The notes under the pieces: model-generated
The model's input: only the letters and a program-made list of their open reading frames with translations
Told to the model about the DNA's origin: nothing
Databases searched by the model: none
Program-made: the position numbers and the translations under genes
NCBI GenBank assembly: GCA_013399875.1
Contig: VXAZ01004553.1
Location: 1,302,001 to 1,366,000 of the forward strand
Source of the DNA: Gymnorhina tibicen
Taxonomy: Eukaryota; Chordata; Aves; Passeriformes; Artamidae
Direction: 5' to 3'
DNA: 64,000 bases
Shown: positions 49,528-60,897 of the stretch, in pieces
Position numbering within the stretch: the first letter of the stretch is position 1
How the letters are laid out: each line of letters begins with the position of its first letter

Positions 49528-51274
49528 CTATAAAGGGGGAAAAAAAAAACCAAACCAAAAACATTTGAAATATATTTATTTCTTAAAGCAAAAAGAAAAT
49601 GTGTGATAAATTAGGAAAAGGAGAGAACTGGACTGCTAAGACATGGTTATGCTTCCCTGTACTGACAACACATATACACAATACAGGATTACAGATAAGA
49701 TATTTTTATTTCAATTTGCATTTTAATTTCATCACGTTTTACAGAAACCTGAAATATTTTTACCCCTAGAGAAGTGGTCATAGGCATATGGTGAGGACTT
49801 GTGCTCTTGAAATGCATTACAGTCAACTAAGCATTCAATATTTCGATCAAATCTTATATTAAAATATTGAAGTTGTATTCAATTTCAGTCAAAAAAATAG
49901 CACAGCTAAAGTAAGCAGCTGTTCATGGGAAATTACAAGGCATTCTAAAGAGATAAGTACTTCTGATATATGACAGCAACTCAGTGCAAATATCATGTAA
50001 AACAGAAGGTAGAAAAAGAGCTAGCAATAAGGTAAAGTCTTTGAAAGCAATTCATGGGTTCCAAAAGGCAAGCTGCCTTAAAATTAATTAAATCTAGAAT
50101 ATTTTATTGAGGCTTATAGTTCAAACAAAATGTAAATTTCCAAGCCTCCTTGCCTCAGTTCCTCAACTGAGGGGGCTGGATATATTTAGTCCCAGACAAA
50201 CTTAAACTAGCTTCTTCGGCCATTTTTAACCATAACAATTTAATTCACATGTAAACTTTATCTTCTTTCCATAAGAAAACAGATTTTGGTTAAATTCAAA
50301 GACAATCTATGGACAGAGAGCCTCCTGAGGATGATGTGCTTTGGGAGCTGGCACTCTTCCTTGTTTTCCAGTACGAGTACACATTCTTCTAGCAACATTT
50401 TGTACCATCACTTGTATTTAAAACTCTAAACAGCAAAGGCCAATTTCTTGTCTTACTTCTGCATTAGTCAAATAATTCTCTTAATCTCTCTAGAATTATT
50501 CCTCACTCATGACAGCTCAAGTGAGAAAAGTAATGCACATGCTTAGATGTGTTGCTGCAGTCGTGGAACCTTCCTTTGACAACGTCCCACCCATAAAATT
50601 ATCAAAAATAAGATGCAATTTTACTGGGCTTTCTTTGCCAAGATACAAGGCCAGAGTAGGAGAGGCAGGAATCCTTCTTTTCCCCTTACAAAGCACCCAG
50701 GAGAATAACTGGGTTTTGCAAACCTCTTAAAGCTACATCCACCTGAAAAGGGTGCAAAAAACCCTTAATCCTTAACAGGGCTGACATCTCCTAAAGGAAG
50801 ATGTGGGAAAGGGCAACACAGGCAACCAACCAACACTGTGGGAAAGCAGCGTGAAACAGAGAAGAGCAAACTGAATTTTACTAAAGGCAAGGACACGATC
50901 GACCTGCCAGTGTTTGGTGACAGATTCCTAGGCCTCATCTTTAGAAGGGATGAATTAGAGCCTGTAGCAAATAGCAGCAAGTGAATGAAACCCAAAATTA
51001 GTTGTCTTTTATTGGTACAGGAGCTGCCAAGGCACAGCTTAAAGGGTGGCAGAAGACACTGACTAAGCATGTGAGAAACTTCCTGAGAAACCTTTTCCAG
51101 GGTTTCTAACAAGAAACAAAGAGGAAAAAATAAACCGAACATAACTACCAGAACCACTGCTAGGAAAAATGGAGCCCAGCGGCCAATCTGTGACACTGGC
51201 ATGCTACCTTAACTTTTCCAGCCTTCACACTGAAACCCAAAGCCAAATTTAAAGACTTTTTGGATTATACACTG

Positions 51275-51556
51275 CAAGGAGACAGAAAGTGGGGGCACAA
51301 GAAATGCCATGCTGATACAAGGAAAACCTCAATCACCATGAGGATAATCAAAGAGATTTAACTCTGGAGTTGGTTGCCTAGACAGTTCGTGCAACCTCCC
51401 ATCTCTGGAAATATTCCAAACTTGATCAGATCCATGCCTTGGCAACCTACCAAGGGAACAACCAAACTGGTGTAACAACACCTACTTCAAGCAGAAAAAT
51501 GGACTAAATGACTTCCAGAAGTCCTTTCTAGCCTAAATTATTCTATTATCTTAATC
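51275..51556 (+). mobile_element. CR1 LINE 3' end, truncated and old, plus orientation
   Basis: The block from about 51375 reads GTTGGTTGCCTAGACAG, then CATCTCTGGAAATATTCC, then ATGGACTAAATGACTTCCAG, and ends TAGCCTAAATTATTCTATTA. This order corresponds to the CR1 3' region (heads-up phrases such as lead-in GGTTGCCCAGAG, GGAGATATTCAAAA, GGACTAGATGATCTCCAGAG, then an ATTCTATG tail). It is clearly diverged. The 5' edge is a guess. It lies antisense to SPON1 transcription, since the gene runs on the minus strand. Confidence 0.85.
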
Positions 51557-54500
51557 CAAACAAATACAAAATCAGCTGTTTGGTCTCGATTTTGCAGATG
51601 ACAAAGGTATTATGGGTATCTGAGAAGCAGTTACCAGTTATTTTAGTAAAAAAAAATGGAGAAAGATTGTTTGAAGCCTGAAGTGTACTTGTATTATTCT
51701 TTTTGCTGCAGTTAGCTTGTCATTGTAAAATGTCAAGGGAACAGTTCCTTTTCTAATAACAAGAGCTTCACAGCTTTCTGAGTCATTTTCTCTTCAGTTG
51801 TGTTTGAAACTACATGGTGAGCCAACAATTTAAATGGGAGTTTTTATACTGATTCCAAATGCACCAGGATGGGCACGTTATACGGCTGCATAAATATCGA
51901 AAGCAGGCACAAAACTTTACAAATAATCAATCAGAAATTATTTTAAAATATTAGTTGTTTTAATAACCAGCCTCTAGGCTGAACACAGACAAAAACATCT
52001 GCTCAGCGTATTTGCTAGCTTTTATAGTTACTTGTGTTCCCCCTTTTTTCTTTTTGGACATAATTTTCATTCTTCTATAAAAGTTTTGATCTTTGGACTA
52101 AGGATTCCTTCCTTTGGCTTTGAGGCTTAAAAAAAGCAGTTAAAAATGGAATGGCTAACTTCTTGAGAGAGGCAAGAAAGCTTTCAAGAATTTACACAAG
52201 GTACACATCTGCTTAGTCTACATAAATCCCTCCCCCTGCTTCAGACATCCAGTGCTGTCTGAACTTAACAGGAAGGGGTAATGCAATTGCTTTCTCTCCC
52301 ATATTAATATCTATAAGTGGATCTTCAATTTCTTGTTTTTCTTATTGACTCTTTTCTCTCTCTCACTATCAGAAAATGATGGATTAAAACAAAAAGGAAA
52401 AAGGAAACAAATTTGACTCAAAAAATCTGTTTGTTTCCCAATTTCTTCAAGGCAAGGCTTCTGGATTTGTGCTAAAGCTTTTCCATCACCAAACTAAGGA
52501 GCAAAACTGTAAGCTACAGGTATATCTACACCTGACAGCACCTGCTTTTGTTAAAGAAAACCAACCAAAAAGTGTCATTATTTCTGCTTTGCAGTTCTCA
52601 CAGCAAAAGGAAAGACTATCTGGTTGCTTCTGTAATATTTGCTTTGGCAATACTGCTTTGGAATGTCCCTGTCCTGGCTCAGTTTGGTCAGGCCACATCT
52701 GAGGGCAGTGTGAAAAGGCTGCCTTGAAAGGCTTCCATGGACTATGAAAGTCCCTCCGCAGCACAGCTCCACAACAATTGTACCATCCTGCTGTGAAAAG
52801 CTCTGCCAAAGACACAGAAATTGCATGTGGGATATTAAGAAACAGGAAATGTCATAAACCATAAAAATTCAGACCAGCCTTGGGAATGTTCCAGTTCACA
52901 CCAGAAACAGAGGAGTCAGTTTAGGGTTTTTTCTCTCTGCTTTTTTTCCCCCATAGAAACAGCTTTAGATTATTTTCCTCACTCCTTTTGTCAAATCCTA
53001 CCATGAAAAGAAATACTCTTATTTTAAATTACTTCTGTGGGTGTAGTGATGTGACAAAAGAAGTAAGGAAGAGGATTTGTAGGAATTGTTCCTACGACAT
53101 TTTTTAAGCTTACATCAAAACCATTAAGTACAATATTAGAGTTACATTTGAATAAAACAGGTTTTTTCAGAGCTGGTGAGGATACCCCAAGTTTTACTTG
53201 GGTATTGAGAAATAACAATAAAGTACTGAGTTGCAGATAGGACACTTTTCCTGCTCTATATTACCCGTGAGTTAACCTTGTCTTGCCCTTCTAGCTATCA
53301 AAATTATTTTCTTTAATTATTCCATGCCTCACTGATTTAATTACAGTATGATAAGTTGCTTCCCAACCCAGAAAGCTACTGAGAACAATTAACAGCATGT
53401 TAAGTTTGTTTTCTTTTTTGGGTTTGTTGCTTTTTTGGAGAGAAAGAATTTCTAAATGTACCACTTACTTTAACACTAGAAAGTGATGTGAAAAACACAC
53501 GTTTACATCTACTGTAATTTTGTTGGCGCTACTGGGTTTTGTCATTCTAATGCATTAATTAAGATGTTCTCCTTTTATTTCCTTCTATGTTGTCTTAGAA
53601 AACAGCCAACCCTGTGTTTCTGACAAGCACAAGGTGAGGGAAAGCACAAACTCCCAGAAGTTTGCCAACAATATTTACTTCTTTTTCTAACATTCAGGAG
53701 ACTTTTACTAAAAACAAATTTAAGTTCCTCTGAAACCTATATAACCCTTCAGCTAATAGATGTCCAGCAATTTTTACACTGATAGTATATTTGACAACCA
53801 CATTCTTCAAAATAATTTTCAATCAGGAACGTGTGCTGTCTCAGCCAGGACAGGCTCCATCTACACCAGAATCTGTCAGCAGCCATCACTGACAAGGGGC
53901 AATATTCTAAAAGTTTGCAGCAAACTATTTCTTTTTAAATGCGTAACCTAGAAGCTAAAATGGAAGATGCCTTTTTTTGTTGTCATTTTGTGGGTTTTGT
54001 TCATTAGTTTGTTTTCAATCGTGTTGTTAACACAGTTTGAACAAACCAACCAGACTTGATATTTGATGTTGGATAAAACACAGTAATATTACTATGAAGT
54101 TGATCAATGTTGCCATAATTCCACATTTACATCCCTGCACAAGATGAGGATCTTTTCTCCAACAGATTAGTCACGTGAAAAACAATAAAACATGTTCACT
54201 TCTAAAGCTGCAGTATAGACACCAGAATATCCTTCTTCAGTTTTATTTTTCAACATTTCACATATACTGTCAGAAAATATAATTCAGAGAAACCCCACAG
54301 CAAGATCAAAGTACTCTAAAGTTTATCTTGCAAATTTCCTCTTGCTTCCAAGTCCTTTTGGTGTCCTTCATGTCATACTCAGGCCTGCCACCACCCACCT
54401 ACACGGGAGCTCACTGACTTCAGGACTAATTTGGCTATCATATATAATACAACAAAGAGCTCTGAGGGAAAACACAGCTATACGTGCTGCTATCCTCTAG

Positions 54501-57500
54501 TTTGCCTCTGAAAATCTCTCTGTTCTTTACTTGAATGGCCACAGGACATAAATGTTAAATCTAAAATCTTCGGGTTAAAAAGTCGTACTGACACAATAAT
54601 TTCTGACATGAATGCTGCACTTATTACTTTGAAAAAAAACCCAAAACCAAAAAAAAGCAATATCATTTAAAGCCCATTGCTGTTCATGGGCTAGATCGTC
54701 ACCAGGGATTTTGATAGTCATCACTTTTTGCAGCAATCTCCTTGAATTACCAAGTTAAGCATTATAAATTATATTGCAAAGGAAGATAGGATAGGACCGA
54801 GTGTTTGGAGGATGGATTTATCCTTTATTTTAAGTAGTGGTTTTGTAGAGCAGATGGAAGCAATCTACCAAAGGTGGCAGTACAGGTTTTTTCAAGCTAG
54901 TGAGCCCAAAATCCTATTACCTGACCACCGAGCTAACTCATGATAAGAACCAATGCAAAGCACTTGTGTACTAACTAACAAATCCTAAAAACAAAATGAA
55001 AAACAGAACCAAATAAAACCCTTATCAAGCTGCAATTTATTTCTGCTTAAGGTCTCTGCAACCTGTGTGACCCTCACCCACTTGCACAGGGAACTTAAAT
55101 AATTTTGTTGGCTGTTCAAGCCATGCCCCCTTTGCCAGCCTGTTTTACCTGATATGGGAGGATGGGGAAGAAAACCAACCCCACAGGCAAAGGCCACGTT
55201 TCAGACCCTCCCACATGTTCTTTCACCTGTCCCCAAGCTCCCTGCTTGACCTGAGGTCACTGCTCAACCTCTGTTAATTTTGCCCTTATTTCACAGACCA
55301 CATGGACAGAGGAGACACTGTAAAAGCATCATTTCTCTTTTACAGCATTGCTTTTAATCTTTATATTCTACTTATATTCCCCTCCCCTCTTGAATCACCA
55401 TCAACCCCACTCCAGGTTGGGGCAGTAAAAAAAAAAAAAAAAACCCACCATTTTTTTCATATATTAAAAAACCCAAAATAATTAAAACTTAAGCATGACC
55501 ATGAGTGGCCAGTTAATGAAGCCAGAAAAAATTCCCCAAAACTTTAGAAAAATTGTTCTAAATTTTTAATATTTATAAAGCATGAAGTAAAACAATTTGA
55601 AGGTAAAACAAAGAATAACAGAGCTATCGTTCTCCTACTATTTTTTTAGAAGTTGCATTCTCCTATTATTTTTTTTAAAGTTGTCAACTAGCAAGATACT
55701 GAAATTGTGTTTAAATGAGTAAATTATTTGCTTGCACAGACAAAAATTTATTTGTCAAAAGCAAATCCCACCCTCTGATAAAATCCCGATTAGTGGATAG
55801 TCAGTAGCAGGAATCTAGATTGGAATAAAGTATTTGATGTTTTCAAATCCAAAAAAAATCTTCACTTCATTAGAACTGACAGGAGCCATAAGGTGAACGC
55901 CACAATTAATGGAACAAATTAACACCCACTGAGACAAAGATAACATAATTTAATAGTATAATGCTTAATACTGCTTCTTAAAAGAGACCTTACTATTACG
56001 AATGTATTTCCCTGAGGAGGTTTTTGATGCAGTGTCTTTAGTACTTGAGGTTAAACCGTGGAACTGGAACCATCAGAAGAGACTTGACAGTTCTTCAGCG
56101 CAGCTGAGACACAGATTTCATCTGTCAAGAATTAATACCTGTAACAACTGAATCTCGTCTACCTGGGCTGTTCTGAGAGCTCTCCCTGACAGCTGGGACT
56201 GCACAGCCTGCTGAACATCCAGCCACATTGAGTGCCAGGAGGTGCTGGGTGTTTGTGCTGCAAGACAGGAGTGCAGAGAAATGAAAGAAAATAAAGATAA
56301 AAGGGGTGATATCAGTTACTTTTCCACTTCCCTCATTCTGAAGGGGCAGCGCATGGGAAGAAGGCAAATTCAAATTGTATTTGAGAAACAGCTGAAAGAC
56401 CACCCTGATCATACAACACATAATTATCGAAGAAAGATCGAATCAACCCATGAAATTCTCCTACATAATTAGGGTGGTTTTCAGCAAGCTTCTCCACCTC
56501 CCCACTGTTTAGCATGTGCTCGTGGCTGAGAGCAGCGTTATAGTGTCTCGAGCTCATACAATTCTTCTGCTTGCAAAAAGTCCTTGCAGTAGGGATTTGT
56601 AGCAAATATTGTTGCCAAACCTTGGCACACAGAGTTTTGGAGAATGCAATGGCAGGGAACCTGTACATCAGGGTCTTTACTTCAGCCCTATAAATGCCGA
56701 AATTATTACAAACTTCTCGTGTCTGATCAGCTGCCAACACCGCTGGCACTGATGGCACTTTTGCTACAACAGAGCAAGCAAATGATGGAGAAAGGAGAAT
56801 TGCTAAATCCACGAAAATCAGAAAAATACTCTCAGGGATAAGGTAATAGCAGCACTGAAGGGTACAGAAATAGAATAAGAAATGGATCAAAAATTGCCCG
56901 AGATATGCACGGGAAGGGCAAGAACCAAGTCTAGGCGTATCTCTTTGCTGCAGCAGTGGATTGCCAGACTGTGGGCGTGATTACATTTAAATGATAAACA
57001 CTAACCCCCAAATCACTCCGGGGCAATGAAACTCCTTGGAAGATTGTGAGTCCTTTTCATGGTGATTTTAAGCATTTTCTCCACAACAACATACAGCAGC
57101 AGGGAGAGGAAACAAACCCTCGAGTCTCAAGAAGCTTTTTGCCTCAGTGGGGTTCCTGAAGTCTTGTTGATCCGGATAAAGGTCAGCATTTCATGGAGGA
57201 AGTGATTACAACTATGCTTAGAGGAGCACGGATTAAGCAAAAGATCCAGAGTCTGTATCTCCCTCAGTCATCAGGACAAGGAGAGCACATGAATAAGGCT
57301 ATTAAAGGAGCACTGTGAACAGTAGTAAGGAGTAATGACAGGGATTAGAATGATAAATCACCCTTTATATTGAGAAGCAGGCATAGACTAGGAACTGGAA
57401 TTGAGCCCTACCACGTTTTATTTGGAACAAAAGTGCAGTTAATTAGATTCTTAACTTCATTAGAAACTCCAAGAGGGAGATGTTTTAATGTGGATAATTG

Positions 57501-60399
57501 AGATACAGCAAGTGTGATCAGAGATACAGGAGGAAGTAGAGCAAGGGTTCAGACACTGTGGAGACAAGCAGGGGTGCTCCTTCAGGTACCTGTATGGGAA
57601 ACAGGTGAATACATTGTGGGTTTGAGATTGACACCCAAGCAGTGCCATCTAAACATTTCCAAATGTTGGTCTAGATTTTGACACTGAAACAACAAGGAAA
57701 ACAAATCTCCTGCTCTTCTAGACAAAACTAGAAGGCTTAACTATGTGAGTTTGTTTATTGTAGTGGGGAGCCATTTGTTCCCACCAAACATTCAAACTGA
57801 AAGAGACAGAAAAAAAATCACATGCTTTGAAAACTAAAAACACATAAGCATAAAAACATAAACATATAAAGCCAGATACACTGATGCTGAGGGTGTTTTG
57901 AAAACCTAGATGTGTCCCACAATCTTATGCTGCTGTTAAATGACACTCCAGTGACACCTGACCAACCTTCTACTGAAATCAATTACCAACTTCAGTTTCA
58001 CTTAATCAGAAGGGAATTGCAGCCTGAATTTTTTATGAGGCATGAATGGCCACTGGAAAACCAGAAAATTATAAGGACAGCACTTAGAACTTTATTCTCA
58101 CTGAGCCAACTAGCTTACTGAAAAAGACAATGCAGACAACACATTTCCAAGACCTGTCAAATTTGCCTCCTCCTCAGTTTAGCTTTATTTTACTTACTTG
58201 CCTGAACATATTTAAGCACTTTGTGAGCCGAACTGTGTGTGGCAGAAGTACAGATTACTATTATAAAACCAGGAAGAATGATAACTATTTGTGTTTCTTT
58301 GCCATATTGAAGACAATGTTTTGGCCACAATTAATTCAGAGAAATTAGATCAATGTCTTTCATTAATATTTTGCTATTTAAATTAAATCTGACAAGCAAG
58401 GCAATTTCTTTATGAGCAGTCATGAGATGGTGGTGCCTCAATACCTTTGCATGTGGACCAAATATTTTATATGAGTTTCTTATATCATCATACATCCACT
58501 CCAGCCACCATTGCAAGGCAGTTGCATCGTAAGAGAGCACGTGTTTATTTCTCTGTATATAAAACTGACGTATATTCCATTTTCAGAGAAATCTATGGGA
58601 AGAAACCGCAGGACAGGTAATCTGTAAAACTTAAATGAGTTGGTAAATATTAAGGTTATCATGGGGCTCCACATGCAGCAGTGAGAAAGCATCAACTCAT
58701 TATCCCTCTAAGGAAGAGAGCCGAGTCCCTCCCTAGACACCAGCCTGTAACCCAGACCTTTCTGCAGCAAATGAAACCCAGAAACCATTAAAAAAACAAA
58801 ATCAAATGTGTTTTCTGGTGCATTGCAAGACTTTAAACTACATTCTGCTGGAGCAGTGAACTGATGGAGCAACAAATCCATTTCTTTGGGAAAGCAGGGC
58901 AAAAAGCATTCAGGCTGCTGCTGTTCAGAGAGCAAAGATACTTAATGCATGTCTAATGATGTAGAAAAGATGGGGAAAGTGGGTGCCTAATTACTGCAAG
59001 GAAAAGAAAGGAAAGGCCCACCCAATTATTGGTTGAATTTAGTGTTTCAATCCTTTCACAGTAGCCTTAGAATTGTCAAATGTGGTAAAGAGAAAGACAA
59101 CAACAATCAATTCCACAGCCAGTTCATGCAAAGAACAATTCCTTTTCTGGGCATTTTTTCTGCCTTTCAGAATTTCTAAAGAACTGCAATAATACAAATA
59201 GCTGCTCCTTTAAGGGAACAAATCAGAATTGATTTTGTGGTGCTTCACGTGAAGCAAAGAATCAAGATAAATACAGTGTTGAGGTTCTGAGACCCTTCGT
59301 GATATTACACGCCACTCTTAGGGACTCTCCAGCTAATAAATGTAAACTCAAATGAGAACTGAAATATTGTTCAATACGAGTAAGGATGGCCAGAATCCAG
59401 CACCTTGTTAATTCATCCATTTGCCTTTCATACTGTAACAGAGCTGTGCTTAAAATCTTAGCCGCAAAATGTGCTCTGCAGAGCTGTTCTAGATTTCTGT
59501 GGGCATGCAGAGACTTCACCAAATATTTACATCAGCCGGCCAGAAAAATTTTGCTGATGAAACTTTCATTCCATACATGCAGTATAGCTCCTTGTATTCA
59601 AAAGCAGGTTTACTCACACACCGTTATAGAATACAATCTTGAAATACTGATAGTATTATGAAGAAGCAAATGATCAGTTGTGCCACATTTATGACTAACT
59701 TAAAGTAGACTTTGTAACATCTAGAAATTACCAATGTGCTGTAAGAATGAGACTATTCACTGCTAATCTCCATTCTTTTATCTGGATCAATAGACATTTT
59801 GAATAATGGAGGATCTTGCCTAAATGTTATAGCAGCAGGTTTTATTAAAGCCTCAATCACTAGACACATACTGGATAAAATCTTCTGTTACTAAAACTAA
59901 AAATTAACCAGATTACACTACTTCGCTTTTGAATAACCTCCTTTCATCATCACTGTACTCAGTTTGCTCTTCACATTCACTGTTGTGCAGTGAGAACACC
60001 ACCACAGTATAGTAACAAAAATATTTTTGCATGACAGTGGGCCCACTGGAGTTCTGATTTCTATATTGAGACCAAAATCTCCTTACCTGTAACCTGCAGA
60101 AATAGTATGACATTTTGATTCATGAATAAAATACATATTTTAAAAATGTATCATAGTACATTAAAATAACGCCTTTAGTTCCTGACACAAGGCAAATCAG
60201 TTCCTTAACATGAATTATCATGCATAACTTCAGGCAGTTATAAAAAAACTGATTTCAAACATTCAGTAATAAAAAATGACAACACTTCAGACGTCATCAA
60301 TAGTGACTCTGCTGTATGATCTGAAAGAAATCAAACTATGACTATCATTATTATTATTTCTATTCTTTTTCTCTCTTTGTTTCCCTTCACAAAATGACA
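51557..60399. other. Intronic stretch, no gene seen
   Basis: AT-rich sequence. It contains the longest open frame of the window (56333-56890, minus, 185 codons), which matches nothing I know, and A-rich CCAAAACC-type tracts near 54630-54660. Confidence 0.7.
55427..55443 (+). repeat. 17-base poly(A) run
   Basis: A17 between GGCAGT and CCCACC. Confidence 0.92.
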
Positions 60400-60620
60400 A
60401 TGGCCTTAAAGTCAAATTAAACATCTGTTTGCAAAATAAACCAGAGTGCTACTGACAGCTGCTGTCGAATGGCAAATGTCCTACAGCTGTCGGGCTCCTA
60501 AATTAACAATGATTTTCATTACAAACAGCAAACAACAAGCAAATTATGAAGTTGATTTTCTTCTCCATCCCACTATTTGAAATTTATGAAAATGCAGACT
60601 CTACTAGAGACTCAGCCAGA
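60400..60620. promoter_or_regulatory. Candidate regulatory block with paired E-boxes
   Basis: Two CAGCTG E-boxes lie at 60456-60461 and 60484-60489, each followed by TGTCG within a few bases (GCTGCTGTCG and CAGCTGTCGGG). TAAATTAACAATG and AAATTATGAAG follow. The sequence is non-repetitive with two CpG in an AT-rich setting. It looks enhancer-like, but conservation is not tested. Confidence 0.28.
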
Positions 60621-60862
60621 AAGAAATCAGAGTGTGCTGTTTTATTTCCTCCCTTGCAGGGAGCAAAATTCAGACAAAATCAGATTTCAGTGTAAGATAC
60701 TTCATAGAACTTCCCTCCTGACATGTCTTAAATCCTTTTTTTGCGTTTTCCTCTAGGATATGTAAGTAGAATTAATAATTTATTGAGGATTTATCTTTCT
60801 CTGATGCAAATTTTGTCAATAAGGAAAACTATTGAAAAAAGCATTTTCTTGATTTTTCCTAC

Positions 60863-60897
60863 ATCTACTTAGATTTGTAAATCAAATCTTTGTAGAT
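60863..60897. repeat. Imperfect hairpin, 15-bp arms
   Basis: ATCTACTTAGATTTG (60863-60877) and CAAATCTTTGTAGAT (60883-60897) pair at 13 of 15 positions around a TAAAT loop. It could fold in RNA from either strand. Confidence 0.85.
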
